DNA of 64,000 nt from Closterium sp. Naga37s-1 (Eukaryota; Streptophyta; Zygnematophyceae; Desmidiales; Closteriaceae): contig CANJKZ010000922.1 of assembly GCA_947471745.1 (NCBI GenBank), positions 3,099,001 through 3,163,000 of the forward strand. Reading direction: 5' to 3'. The position numbers were made by a program, and so were the translations under genes. Positions 12,261 through 23,866 of the stretch are shown here, in pieces (position 1 is the stretch's first letter; every line of letters starts with the position of its first letter). The notes below the pieces were generated by a model. It searched no databases. It saw only the letters and a list, made by a program, of their open reading frames with translations, and had not been told where the DNA came from.

Positions 12261-12265
12261 CCGGC
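12261..12265. repeat. Target site duplication of R5, right copy (CCGGC)
   Basis: Second copy of the 5 bp repeat, directly after the R5 3' LTR. Confidence 0.93.
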
Positions 12266-15200
12266 GGCCGTTTCACCCTGAAAATCCACATGCCGTCGAC
12301 TATGTTCGCCCCAGGAGGGGGAACTGCGTCGACGTAGGTGCCTAGGGACTTCCAGGATGCCATCTCTGCGTCCATGGCTGCCTGCCACTGAGAGGAGTAG
12401 GGACCTGTAATCGCCTCTGCGTAAGAGCACGGGGTCGGGATGTCTGGTGCATCCGGGTCTCCCTCAGGTGCAACCAGCATGGCCACGAGATGAGGTACAG
12501 CAGCAGCAAGACACTCAAAGTCCTCCTGCCTGTCCTCAAGGACGTCCGTGCCAAGAGCACAATCACCCCCGACGGACGGAGGACAGACAGACTCAGACTC
12601 AGCAACAAGACTAGCGGCGTAGTCGAGACGACAGGCGACAGCAAAGTCAACAAGCTCAGCAACTAGGGCAGAAGCAACAGTGGACTCAAACGAAGGGTCA
12701 GTGACAACAGTGGCTAGAAGACGTGTGATAGTAGGAATAGCAACACGAAGTAAGTCAGACTCAGGGTCCGGTCTGTCAGCAAGAGAGGACGCAGGAGGAG
12801 ACGGCAGGTGGACACGCTGTGGAACAGAGGAAGGACGAAGTGCCATAACGTGAGTGCCGGGAACAGGAGGAGGACGCGGACGAGGAACACGACGACCAGT
12901 GAAACAGCGCGAAAATGCAAGGCAGGACGAGACGCAGGCTCACGACGCTCTGTAAGAGAGTATGTCTACTCAGTGTAAGGAGAAGGAGCAAACAGTGGGG
13001 GGTCTGTCTGTAACTGTGGCTGCGACTGGTCAGGCGGTGGACACAGTAAGGGAGGAGTAAGGTCAGTAGAAGACGGGAGACTAAGAACCTGGCGAAGTAC
13101 CAAGCCAGGTGGTGGCAGAGCCGATGGTAGCGGCGGAACAAAAAACGGTCGCCGCTGCAGAGTGCCTCCAGCACCAGTACCTCCAGCTCCAGCACCCCAA
13201 GCGCCAGCACCTCCAGCTCTAGGGTCTCCAGCTCCAGTGCCTCCAGCTCCAGTGCCTCCAGCTCTAGGGTCTCCAGCTCCAGTGCCTCCAGCTCCAGCTC
13301 CTGCAGCACCACCAGCTCCGGCAGCTCCAGTACCTCCTAGACGAGCACCTCCGGGACCAGCAGCGCCCGCACCTCCAGCACCTCTAGTACCAGTAGCACC
13401 ACCAGCTCCGGCAGCTCCAGTACCTCCAGTACGAGCATCTCCCGGACCAGCTGCTCTAGCACACCCGGTCCCTCCAGCTCCAGCGCCTCCAGCACTAGCA
13501 ATACCTCCAGCACCTCCAGGACTAGCAGCTCCAGCGCCTCCTGCTCCAAGGCCTCCAGCGGTAGGGCCTCCAGCTCCAGCAGCGCCACTCCAAAAGGCAG
13601 GTGCGCCGAGCAAACCAGTCGCGCAGCTCCTGTGGTGAGAGAGGCTCCCGCCGGCGAGACCGCCGTGGCGAGGCACCCGTAGGACCTCCGGCTGACGCAG
13701 TACCCCTAGGCTCAGCACCCCCGGACTCAGTACCCTCTGGCTCAGCACCCCCAGGCTCCGCACACTGAGGCTCAACACCCCTAGGATCCACACTCGCAGG
13801 CTCAGCACCCCCAGGCTCAGCACCTCCAGACTCAGCACCCCCAGGCTCCGCACCCTCAGGCTCAGCACCCCCAGGCTCCGCACTCTCAAGCTCAATACCC
13901 CCAGGAAGAGCGGCGGGGGGGGGAGAGGGGCAGTGCGTTAGGGGAAGAGACGGTAAAAGGGAACCGACTCGTCAAACGTGACGTCCTGAGAGGGCAAGAC
14001 ACGGCGCGAGGTGGGGTGGTAAAACTGCCAGCCATGTGCGTCAGGGGGAAAGCCAAGGAAGACGCAGGGAATGGTGCGGGAGGAGAGCTTGTCTGTGGAA
14101 GTAGCGCGGACAAAGGCACGAGAGCCCCAGACTGGAACACCGACGCATCGCCAACCTTCCCCGTCCAACGCAGTGTAGGCGAGGTCTTCAGCAAGGAGAC
14201 ACGGGGCTAGAGGTTGAGCTGATGCGCAGCGTACCGGACTGCCAACGGCCACATAAAATGGGTAGCAGCCGCATGGATCATGGATGTACGAGCCACCTCC
14301 ATGAATAAGCCAATGCGGTGATTAGCAATCCCATTCAGTTGCGGGGAGGCCAGAAGCGTGAACGACTAGAGGATGCCCTCCCCACGCAAAACTCCTGCAA
14401 GACTCACCACCTCTATCAGAGTGCAGACGCAGGACAGGGAGGTCCTGGCGGAATTGCTCGCGGAGCTGGAGACGGACAGCACGGATCCAAGGGATCAAGA
14501 CATCAGGGACCTCCCCCTTGCTGCGGAAGGGGAAGATCGTGGTGTAACGCGTGTAGTCGTCAACAACCAGCAGAAAGTAGCACTCGCGGCCCTGTCCACT
14601 GACGTGGGCTGGGCCCCACACGTCCATGTGGAGAGTCTGCAGGGGAGCAGTCGTCTTGGGAAACGAGGAGGAGTGAGGAGCGGCACGCTGCCGCCCCTCG
14701 ACGCAAGGAAGGCAGGGCGGGGCAGGCGAGGGCGGGAGGGGAGGCAGAGACCTGGGAAGACCAGAGACAAGGAGGCGAGAGTGCATGCCATGGAGGCGTG
14801 GCAGGGAGGGGTGACCAAGGCGGTGGTGCCAAAGGAGAGTCTGGTGCGATAGAAGGCGACACGACCAGGGGGCTGCAAGCTGACCTGACACGGACGTAGA
14901 CGCAGCTACCTGAGGAGGCTCAGTAGTTAGTGAGTACAGACTCGACCCAGGCCGACGGGTGAACGTGGCTAGGTGACGGCCCGTTTGTGTACATGTGTAG
15001 ATCGACACACGCTGACCCCCAGAAGTGGTGGTAGTGACCATCGCATCCTGGAGGGCAGCGGTACTTACCAAGTTTGTAGAGAACGAGGGGAGGTGAAGAC
15101 CCGATAGTGAGCCAAACGGAACCGCCTGACACGGGAGAGCTGTGGAGGAACGTGCAAGAACCGGTCCCCCTTAGGGGCCAGCCAAAGAGACTGCAACCGG

Positions 15201-15953
15201 TGCAGGGAGTGGTGTGACTGTGTTACTGTCGCGAAAGAAACAGCGGGAAGCACCTGAGTCAAGAGTGAAGGTGTGCAAGGCCTCAGCAGGCGTAGTACCA
15301 GAGAGAGCAGACGCACTAGCACCTAGAGCAGCAGCCTCTATACCTAAGTCGAGCGGCACACACAGGTAACAGTCACCCTCAGCACTAACTGTCAAAGCAT
15401 ACATGCCAGAAAGAATAACGCCATAGTCAAGAGCAAAGATATCCACATCGTTCCTAAGCAGCTCTAGCCAGCGGGTGAGCTCAGCCTTGCTGCCAAACTC
15501 TGCGCGCCAGGCGTCGTCAAGACGGGAGAAGCAGCGGTACTGTGTGACCAACATTCCCACATGTCTGACCAGCGCGGTCACCTGTGCGAATGACGTACGG
15601 GCAGCGAACACTACCCCCAGACGCCCCACGCTGAGCAAACCACTCACGAGGCTGCTGGGGCATAGGGGTCTCGCGCGAACGCTACTGCTGCTGCCTCTGG
15701 CCACCGCCAGAACCTCCCCTCTGAACGGCTCCACACCTACCGCCACCACTACCACCGCCACCACTCCCACTGCCGCCACCACCGCCGCCACCACTCCCAC
15801 TGCTACCACCACCGCCACCACCGACGCCCCCACTCCCACCACCACTCCCACCGCCACCACCGCCACCTCCACCGCCTCCACCGCCCCACCACCGCCTCCA
15901 CTGCTGCCACCCCCACCACCCTTGCCTCCCTTGCCCTTGCCGCTGCTGCGCCT
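12266..15953 (-). mobile_element. R4 (right part): copia element, Gly-rich gag family
   Basis: Reading on the reverse strand from 15953 downwards: gag glycine tract (about 15735-15953), Cys/His cluster (about 15535-15600), protease DSGAS (about 15250-15270), GAG pre-integrase HQTLLWHHRLGHPSLPRL (about 14790-14850), integrase (about 13930-14640), repetitive linker (about 12850-13910), and the start of RT with GMWIFRVKRPP (12266-12310). It continues into 8013 across R5. The right edge falls in the glycine tract, where the R6 LTR begins. No LTR of its own is visible. Broken, many breaks; one of the older elements here because R5 lies inside it. Confidence 0.92.
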
Positions 15954-16086
15954 TGTCAAACTTATATCTGCTATGGTCTATTTAGGCTGTAGTGGGGTAG
16001 CTCTTAGTGGGTACAACACTTATGTGTTTCCTATATGTACCCATTTCATTTCTAGTTCATTCATTCTTTCGTCTATCATTCTCACA
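15954..16086 (+). repeat. R6 5' LTR (133 bp)
   Basis: TGTCAAAC to TTCTCACA, matching the R1 3' LTR along its length. It contains the core gtagtggggtag, the imperfect hairpin at 15997-16014, and gtttcctatatgta, a phrase also found in the R13 LTR and a possible TATA-like promoter element. Confidence 0.93.
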
Positions 16087-16097
16087 TGGTATAGAGC
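16087..16097 (+). other. R6 primer binding site
   Basis: TGGTATAGAGC immediately after the LTR is a variant of the copia initiator-Met tRNA half-site TGGTATCAGAGC seen intact in R7, R10, R11 and R13. Confidence 0.75.
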
Positions 16098-16229
16098 TAG
16101 TTTCGAGATTTTTTAAAAAAGGGCCCACCACTGAAATTTCTCCCCTGCCTACTTGCCGCGCGCTTCGCGCCTTCCCTTCGAGGCCCGTCACGGCCCCTGC
16201 GCCCGCCCTTAGAGCCTGCGCCCGCCCCT

Positions 16230-16960
16230 AAGGCCCCTTAAGGCCTCGTTAGGCCCCGTAAGGCCCCTTTAGGCCCCGTTTAGGGCGCGGTTTAAGGCCC
16301 CGTAAGGCCCCGTTATGCCCCGTAAGGCCCCGTAAGGCCCCGTCAGGCCCCGTTCAGCCCCGTTTAAGGCCCCGTTAGGCCCCGACAGGCCCCGTTAGAG
16401 GCCCCGTACGGCCCCGTCAGGCCCCGTTAGAGGCCCCGTACGGCCCCGGCAGGCCCCATTTGGCCCCGTTTAAGGCCCCGTAAGGCCCGTCAGGCCCCGT
16501 TAGAGGCCCCGTCAGGCTCCTTCAGGCCCAGTTAGAGGCCCCGTAAGGCCCCGTTAGAGGCCCCGTAAGGCCCGTCAAGCCCCGTTATAGGCCCCGTCAG
16601 GCCCCGTTATAGGCCCCGCACGGCCCCATTATCGGCCCCGTACGGCCCCGTTATAGGCCCCGTCAGGCCCAATTTGGCCCCGTTTCAGGCCCCGTAAGGC
16701 CCGTCAGGCCCCGTTATAGGCCCCGTACGGCCCCGTTATAGGCCCCGTCAGGCCCCGTTATAGGCCCCGCACGGCCCCGTTATAGGCCCCGTACGGCCCC
16801 GTTATAGGCCCCGTTATAGGCCCCGTACGGCCCCGTTATAGGCCCCGTCAGGCCCCGTTATAGGCCCCGTTATAGGCCCCGTACGGCCCCGTTATAGTCC
16901 CCGTCAGGCCCCGTTATAGGCCCCGTTCGGCCCAGTCAGGCCCCGTTAGAGGCCCCTTCA
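16230..16960 (+). repeat. Leader minisatellite 1 of R6 (GGCCCCGTTATA-type units)
   Basis: Tens of tandem units of 10-14 bp built on ggccccgt followed by a variable tail (tata, ca, aa, acgg, taga). It is strongly C-rich on the sense strand. No unique spacers are present, so this is not a CRISPR array. It lies wholly between the primer site and gag. Confidence 0.92.
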
Positions 16961-17395
16961 GGCCCAGCCGGCCCTGCTGCGGCCCTGTCGCAACTCATCC
17001 CCGACACTGCCCCGGCCCTGCTCCTGAACTGCCCCGGCCCTGCTTCTGCACTGCCCCGGCCCTGCTCCTGACCTGCCCCTGAACTGCCCCGGCCCTGGCC
17101 CGGCTCTGCCAAGGCCCTGCCCCGGCCCTGCCCCGGCTCTGCCCCGGCCCTGCTTCTGCACTGCCCCGGCCCTGCTCCTGAACTGCCCCGGCTCTGCCCC
17201 GGCCCTGCCCCGGCCCTGCCCCTGAATTGCCCCGGCCCTGCCCCGGCCCTGCTCCTGAACTGCCCCGGCCCTGCCCCGGCCCTGCTCCTGAACTGCCCCG
17301 GCCCTGCTCCTGAACTGCCCCGGCCCTGCCCCGGCCCTGCTCCTGAACTGCCCCGGCCCTACCCCGGCCCTGCCCCAGCCTCTCCCCTGGTAAGA
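16961..17395 (+). repeat. Leader minisatellite 2 of R6 (ctgccccggccctgctcctgaa-type units)
   Basis: A second tandem block with 11 and 22 bp periods, again C-rich on the sense strand. The open frames seen on its reverse strand (Gln/Gly/Ala/Arg repeats) are products of the repeat. 17396-17500 is non-repetitive leader up to the gag start. Confidence 0.9.
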
Positions 17396-17500
17396 GCGTC
17401 GCGCTGCCGAGCCACACCGCCCTGCCGAGCTGCGCCGCCCTACCTAGCCTGCTTAGCCGAGTTCCACTGCTGCTACTGCTAGCCTGCTGCTTCTCCTGTC

Positions 17501-20500
17501 ATGGCTAGTCTCAATGTTCTTACCTTTGATGCTGAGGGTCGAGCTGTTGACTTTGAGGTCTGGCTAGATGATCTGCAGCTTTTCCTACAGTGCGATAGCA
17601 AGGATGGTCTCTCACTGTTCGATCTCACTTCTGGCGCCTCTACTGCCCCTACTGCTGATGCTGACAGTACTGTTCGCTCGCAGTGGCTCACGCGCGATGC
17701 TGCTGCTCGTCTTGCTGTGCGCAACCACCTGCCGTCTACTGAGCGCGCGCACTTTAGTCAGTACAAGAGTGCTAGGGCTCTGTACGACGCTGTAGTTGCA
17801 CGCTACTCCTCCCCTACCACTGCTGCCCTCAGCCGCCTCATGCTGCCGTACCTTTTTCCTGACCTTGCCGCCTTTTCCACAGTTGCTGACCTAGTTGCTC
17901 ACCTCCGCACTAGTGACGCTCGCTACCCGCGCTGCCCTTCCCACTGAGTTTCTTCCCACGAACTCCCCCCCCATGTACATCACCCTTTACTACCTAGTCA
18001 CCCGCCTCCCTGACTCTCTCTCCTCAGTCAGGGATCACTTTCTCTCCCTTTGCCCTACCGAGCTGACTGTTGACTTGCTAGAGGAGCGCCTTGCTGCAGC
18101 TGAGAAGAGTATCTTAGCTGTTGGTGCTTCTCGCGGTGACCGTCGCACCCCCTTCTTTGAGGGGTGTTCCCCTGTCCCCCTTCTCCCCTCTGTTGCCTCT
18201 GCTGCTGCTGTCGACCTCGTTGGCACTGAGGAGGTCGGCGCTGCGTCTGCCCCTAGTGGGCGACGCCGCACTGGCAAGGGCAAGGGAAGCAGGGGTGGTG
18301 GTGGGGGCGGTGGAGGCAGCGGTGGAGGAGGTGGAGGAGGTGGAGGTGGTGGTGGGGGTGGTTCCGGGAGTGGGGGCGTCGGTGGCGGCAGTGGCGGCCG
18401 TGGCGGCGGTGGTGGAGGAGGTGGCGGCGGCGGCGGCGGTGGTGGAGGTAGCGGAGGAGGTGGTGCTGGTCGCGGTGCGGCCACGCAGCGTGGAGGCCTT
18501 GGTGGCAGCCAGCGTCAGCAGCAGCTGCGCACCCGTGAGACCCCGTCTGTTCAGCAGCTTCGTGAGTGGTACACTGGGCGTGGGAGGTCTGGGGGTGCAG
18601 GTCCCTGCGCGTACGTTCTTCGCACCGGCACTCGTAGTGGGGAGGTGTGTGGTCTCCCACAGACCACGCAGCGCTGCTTTGGCCGCTTGACTGACGCTTG
18701 GCGTACCCACTTTCCTGACGCTGTTGATCTTCCTCGTTGGCATGATCTGCTTCTGCAGAATGTGCCTATCTTTGATCTAGACTTTGATGCTATCCTTGCT
18801 GCTATGTATGCTCTTGCTGATATTACTGAGGGTGACTGTTACCTGCGTGTCCCGCCCGACCCGGGCACTGTGGCTGCTGCTCTACGTGCTAGTGTGTCTG
18901 CTGCTCCAGGTGCTAGTGCGGCTGCTGCTCTAGGTGCTAGTGCGTCTGCTGCTCCAGGTGCTGGTACGTCTCCTCCCTCTGGTACTGCACCTACTGAGTC
19001 CTTTCACACTTTCACACTTGACTCTGGTGCTTCGCGCTCTTTCTTTAGAGACAGCACCACGCTCACGCCGCTCAGTCGGCCTGTTGCGGTCTCCCTTGCT
19101 GACCCCTCAGGGGGCCCAGTACTTGCACACTCCTCCACTGTCCTACCGTGTCCTGCGGCCCCGTCGGGCTTGCTGTCGGGACTCCACCTCCCCTCGTTCT
19201 CTACGAACCTGGTGAGTGGAGCTGACCTCCAGGACGCGTGGGTTGACCAGTTCACCCCTGGAGGTCAGCGTGTGACCCACTGCACTTGCTCTCGGACGGG
19301 CCGCCACCTGGCCACGTTCACCCGTCGGCCAGGGTCGAGTCTGTACACACTGACTACTGCGCCTCCTCCAGTCTCTGCGTCTGGTCCGGTAGCCGTGTCC
19401 AGTCAGGTGTTTGCTGCCACGTCCAGGTCTAGTCCTGCGCCTGCCCCCTGCTCGTGTCGTCCTTTGGCACACGAGACCCTCCTGTGGCACCACCGCCTTG
19501 GTCACCCCTCCCTGCCTCGCCTTCGAGGTATGGCCTCCCGTGCCCTTGTCTCGGGTCTACCCAGGTCTCTCCCTCCATTTCCTCCGGGGCCTGCCCCCAC
19601 CTGTGTTCCTTGTGTCGAGGGCTGGCAGTGCGCTGCCCCTCACTCCTCCTCGTTTCCTCCGACAGAGGCTCCTCTGCAGACTCTTCACATGGACGTGTGG
19701 GGCCCAGCCCGCGTCCGTGGACAGAGTCACGAGCGCTACTTCCTCCTGGTCGTTGACGACTACTCGCGTTACACCACAGTCTTCCCCTTGCGCAGCAAGG
19801 GTGAGGTTCCTGAGGTGTTGATCGACTGGATCCGCGGTGCTCGTCGCCAGCTCAGTGAGAGTTTCGGCTCAGACCTTCCTGTTCTGCGTCTGCACTCGGA
19901 CAGAGGAGGGGAGTTTTCCTCCGACCTCCTGCGAGCCTTCTGTCGTTCGGAGGGCATCCGCCAGACGTTCACGCTTCCGGCCTCCCCGCAGCAAAATGGG
20001 ATTGCTGAGCGCTGCATTGGCATGGTCGTGGACGTCGCTCGTATGTCCATGATCCATGCGGCTGCTCCCCATTTTCTGTGGCCGTTCGCGGTTCAGTACG
20101 CTGCGCATCAGATCAACCTTCAGCCTCGTGTCTCCTTGCCGGAGACCACACCTACTCTGCGGTGGACGGGGAAGGTTGGCGATGCGTCCGCGTTCCGTGT
20201 CTGGGGATCTCGAGCTTTTGTCCGCGATACTACAGCGGACAAGCTGTCCTCCCGTGCCGTTCCCTGTGTCTTCCTTGGCTTCCCTCCTGACGCACCCGGG
20301 TGGCAGTTCTACCACCCCACCTCGCGTCGTGTTCTGTCCTCTCAGGATGTCACGTTCGACGAGTCGGTGTCGTACTACCGTCTCTTTCCCCACCGCACTG
20401 CCTCTCCCCCCCCCCCGCCGCTCTTCCTCGCCCCAGGTCCTCCCCTGGTAGACCCCCTCCCCCCCCAGGGTCTTGCCCCCTCAGGTGTGTCCCAGGTAGA

Positions 20501-23500
20501 CCCTGCCGAGCCGGTCGAGGTAGTTGTCGACTCAGGTGCTGCTAGGGGTGCTGAGACCGGGGGTGCTGAGTCTGGGGGTGCTGAGACTGGGGGTGCTGAG
20601 TCTGGTGGTGCTGAGACTGGGCGTGCTGAGCCTGGGGGTGTGGCGCCTGAGGGTACTGTGTCTGGAGGTGCTGAGCTTGCGCGTGCTGCATCTGGAGGTG
20701 CTCTAGGTGTCCCGTCGCGGCGGGAGCCCCTCTCTCCACAGCGGCTTCGTGAGTGGTACTCTCGGCACTGTCAGGTTGCTGCTGGAGGTGCTGCTGGTGC
20801 AGGAGCTGCTGGAGGTGCTGGCGCTGCTGGAGGTGGTGCTGGTGCTGGAGCTGCTGGAGGTGCTGCTGGTGCTGGAGCTGCTGGAGGTGCTGCTGGTGCT
20901 GGAGGTGCTACTGGAGCTACTGGAGGTGCTGGCGCTGCTGGAGGTGGTGCTGGTGCTGGAGCTGCTGGAGGTGCTGCTGGTGCTGGAGCTGCTGGAGCTG
21001 CTGGAGGTGCTGGTGCTGCTGGAGGTGGTGCTTGTGCTGGAGCTGCTGGAGGTGCTGCTAGTGCTGGAGGTACTACTGGAGCTACTGGAGGTGCTGGCGC
21101 TGCTGGAGGTGGTGCTGGTGCTGGAGCTGCAGGAGGTGCTGCTGGTGCTGGAGCTGCTGGAGGTGCTGCTGGGACTGGAGACCCTGAGGCTGAGGGTACC
21201 GGTTCTGTCTCTGCTGTTTCAGGAGGCGCTGTGCGGCCGCGGCCGTACTACGTTCCGCTTCTTCAGCAGGTTCTTGGCTCCCCGCCTTCTCCTGGTCCTC
21301 CTCCTCCTTCCCTGAGTCCACCGCCTGTCCCGTCTCAGTCGCAGTTACAGCCGGCCTCTCCGCTGCCTGGTCCTTCTCCTTACTCTGGTCCGACTAGAGG
21401 TCTTACGGAGCGTCGTGAGCCTGAGTCGCGTCCTGTGTCGCCTGCGTCTCGTTCTACGTCGCCTGTCCGTTCTGTTCGCGCTGGTCGTGTTTCGCGTCCG
21501 CGTCTTCCTCCTGTCCCTGGCACTCACTCTATGACTCTGCGTCCTTCCACTGCTCCACAGCGTGTCCCTCTGCCCTCTCCTCCTGCGTCCTCTCTTCCTG
21601 ACGGTCCGGACCCGGAGTCTGACTCCCTTCGTGCTGCTAGTCCTACTGTCACGCGCTTTCTGGCCACTGCTGTCACTGACCCCCTGTTTGAGTTCTCTGC
21701 TGCGTCTGCTCTTGTTGCTGAGCTTGTTGACTTTGCTGCAGCCTGTCGCCTCGACTACGCCGCTAGTCTTGTTGCTGAGTCTGCGTCTATGTCTGTCTGT
21801 CCTCCGTCCGTCGGGGGTGAGTGTGCTCTTGGCACGGACGCTCTTGAGGACAGGCAGGAGGACCTTGAGTGTTTTGCTGCTGCTTCACCTCATCTCGTGT
21901 CCATGCTTCTTGCCCCTGAGGGAGACCCGGATGCACTAGACATCCCGACCCCGCGCTCTTACGCAGAGGCGATAGAGGGTCCCTACTCCTCTCAGTGGCA
22001 GGCAGCCATGGACGCAGAGATGGCTTCCTGGAAGTCCACAGGCACCTACGTAGACGAGGTTCCCCCACCTGGGGCGAACATCGTCAGTGGCATGTGGATC
22101 TTCAGGGTGAAGCGGCCGCCGGGTTCTCCGCCTGCCTTCAAGGCGCGTTACGTTGCACGTGGCTTCAGTCAGCGACAGGGAGTTGACTTCTTTCAGACCT
22201 TCTCCCCTACCCCGAAGATGACCACTCTTCGGGTACTGCTGCACGTTGCTGCTCAGCGTGACTACGAGCTCCACTCGCTTGACTTCAGCACAGCCTTCCT
22301 ACAGGGCAGCCTGCACGAGGAGATCTGGCTGCGCCGCCCACCTGGCTTCACTGGGTCGTTTCCTCCTGGTACCCAGTGGAGCCTCCGGCGGCCAGTCTAC
22401 GGTCTCCGCCAGGCGCCCCGTGAGTGGCACGACACGCTCAGGACGACTCTTGCTGCTCTTGGTTTTGCTCCTTCCACTGCTGACCCTTCTCTGTTTCTAC
22501 GCACTGACGCTACTCTGCCGCCCTTCTACGTTCTTGTGTACGTAGACGACCTTGTCTTTACTACTGCTGACACGGAGGCACTCGCCCACGTGAAGTCCGA
22601 GCTGCAGAAGAGACACACGTGCACAGACCTGGGTGAGCTCACAAGCTATCTTGGCTTGCGGATCACCCGGGACAGAGCACAGCGCACCATTACCTTGACT
22701 CAGTCACACATGGTGCAGCAGGTCCTTCAGCGCTTCGGCTTCACCTACTCCTCGCCACAGTCCACTCCTCTGCCTACCGGTCACTCGCTCTCAGCTCCAC
22801 CTTCGGACGAGTCCGTAGAGCCGAGTGGCCCGTATCCAGAGCTTGTGGGCTGCCTCATGTACCTGATGACTTGCACACGACCTGACCTCGCATACCCTCT
22901 CAGCCTTTTGGCTCGCTACGTGGCTCCCGGCAGGCACCGAAAGGTGCACTGGGATGCTGCGAAGAGGGTGTTGCGATACTTGTGCAGTACATCGGGCATG
23001 GGGCTCGTGCTTGGAGGACGGGCTCGAGTTGTCCTCACTGGTCACGCTGACGCCTCCTGGGTTGACGACTTGGCTACGCAGCGGTCGTCACAGGGTTACA
23101 CCTTCAGCCTTGGCTCCGGTTCTGTCTCCTGGCGGTCTACCCGCTCTTCTTCTGTTCTCAGCTCCAGTTGTGAGGCTGAGATCTACGCTGGGGCCATGGC
23201 TGCACAGGAGCTTCGCTGGCTCACCTACCTGCTGACCGACTTGGGAGAGGCGCCTCGTTCTCCTCCAGTTCTGTACGTCGACAACAAGGCCATGCTGGCC
23301 TTGTGTCAGGAGCACAGACTGGAGCACAGAACGAAGCACATTGCTCTGCGCTACTTCCTTGCTCGAGAGTTGCAGCAGCGTGGCCAGCTTCGTCTTGCTT
23401 ACGTGGCCTCTCAGGCCAACACTGCTGATGTCTTCACCAAGGCACTTCAGCCTTGTGATCATCAGCGTTTCTGTACTATGTTAGGCCTTCTACCTACTGT

Positions 23501-23522
23501 GCCTCACGTGTTGACTTCTTGA
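17501..23522 (+). CDS. R6 gag-pol polyprotein region (copia)
   Basis: Gag begins MASLNVLTFDAEG at 17501; related gag starts MASLRVLAFDHEG occur in R14 and R17, which supports the start. Then: glycine tract (about 18283-18475); Cys/His cluster (about 18606-18675); protease LDSGAS (about 19017-19034); GAG pre-integrase (about 19460-19530); integrase with a DD35E-type core (about 19670-20390); Pro/Gly/Ala linker (about 20400-21650) with GGAESGGAET and GAGAAGGAG repeats; RT with YVDDL (about 22539-22553); RNase H with CEAEIYAG and RTKHIALRYF (about 23040-23480). The long reading frame alone covers about 1,870 codons. About one break in all. Known copia proteins assemble virus-like particles, copy the RNA and integrate the cDNA. 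Confidence 0.93.
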
Positions 23523-23751
23523 CTCTGCTTGTACTGTACTCTATAAACTTATACCTGCATGCTTACACTTGCTAGGTTGTGTTCATTGTACTGTTTACTT
23601 TCCTTTATATAACTCTGCATGTGAACTGGCCTTATGGCCCTTTGCTTGTGCTCAGACTGTGTGGTGACTTTGTGATCCACCCTGAGCTTGCTTTGCTTTT
23701 CTTGACTGGTCTTGTGACCTCTTGTTCTCCCCCACTTTGCCTATGGGGGTG
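23523..23751 (+). other. R6 3' untranslated module and polypurine tract
   Basis: Matches R1 5297-5525 closely. Ends ctatgggggtg, the plus-strand primer. The last 130 bp are recognisably shared with R13 and R9. Confidence 0.85.
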
Positions 23752-23866
23752 TGTCAAACTTATATCTGCTATGGTCTATTTAGGCTGTAGTGGGGTAGCT
23801 GTTAGGGTAGGTTTATGTACCCCAACCAACCTTAGTGAAACTTGCACTTTCATTCTTGATAGTACA
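23752..23866 (+). repeat. R6 3' LTR (diverged in its second half)
   Basis: The first 54 bp match the 5' LTR with about one difference. The remainder to 23866 is only loosely similar, although it ends in CA directly before the R7 LTR. The right boundary is therefore uncertain (23806 to 23866). Confidence 0.65.

Larger units (their letters stand above)
15954..23866 (+). mobile_element. R6: nearly whole Ty1/copia element of the Gly-rich gag family
   Basis: Has a 5' LTR (133 bp), primer site, long repetitive leader, a long gag-pol region, 3' untranslated module, polypurine tract and 3' LTR. About one break in the coding region, so the most complete copy of its family in the window. It shares very high sequence identity with R1. 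The left LTR lies against the gag tract of R4 and the right LTR against R7. No matching 5 bp duplication can be seen because the right flank is R7. Confidence 0.93.

Noticed and set aside
16230-16960. Possible CRISPR-like array
   Set aside because: Units are 10-14 bp tandem repeats without unique spacers, inside a eukaryotic retroelement leader.
16958-17417. Reverse-strand frames of Gln/Gly/Ala/Arg repeats
   Set aside because: Products of the R6 leader minisatellite; no domain and no start context.
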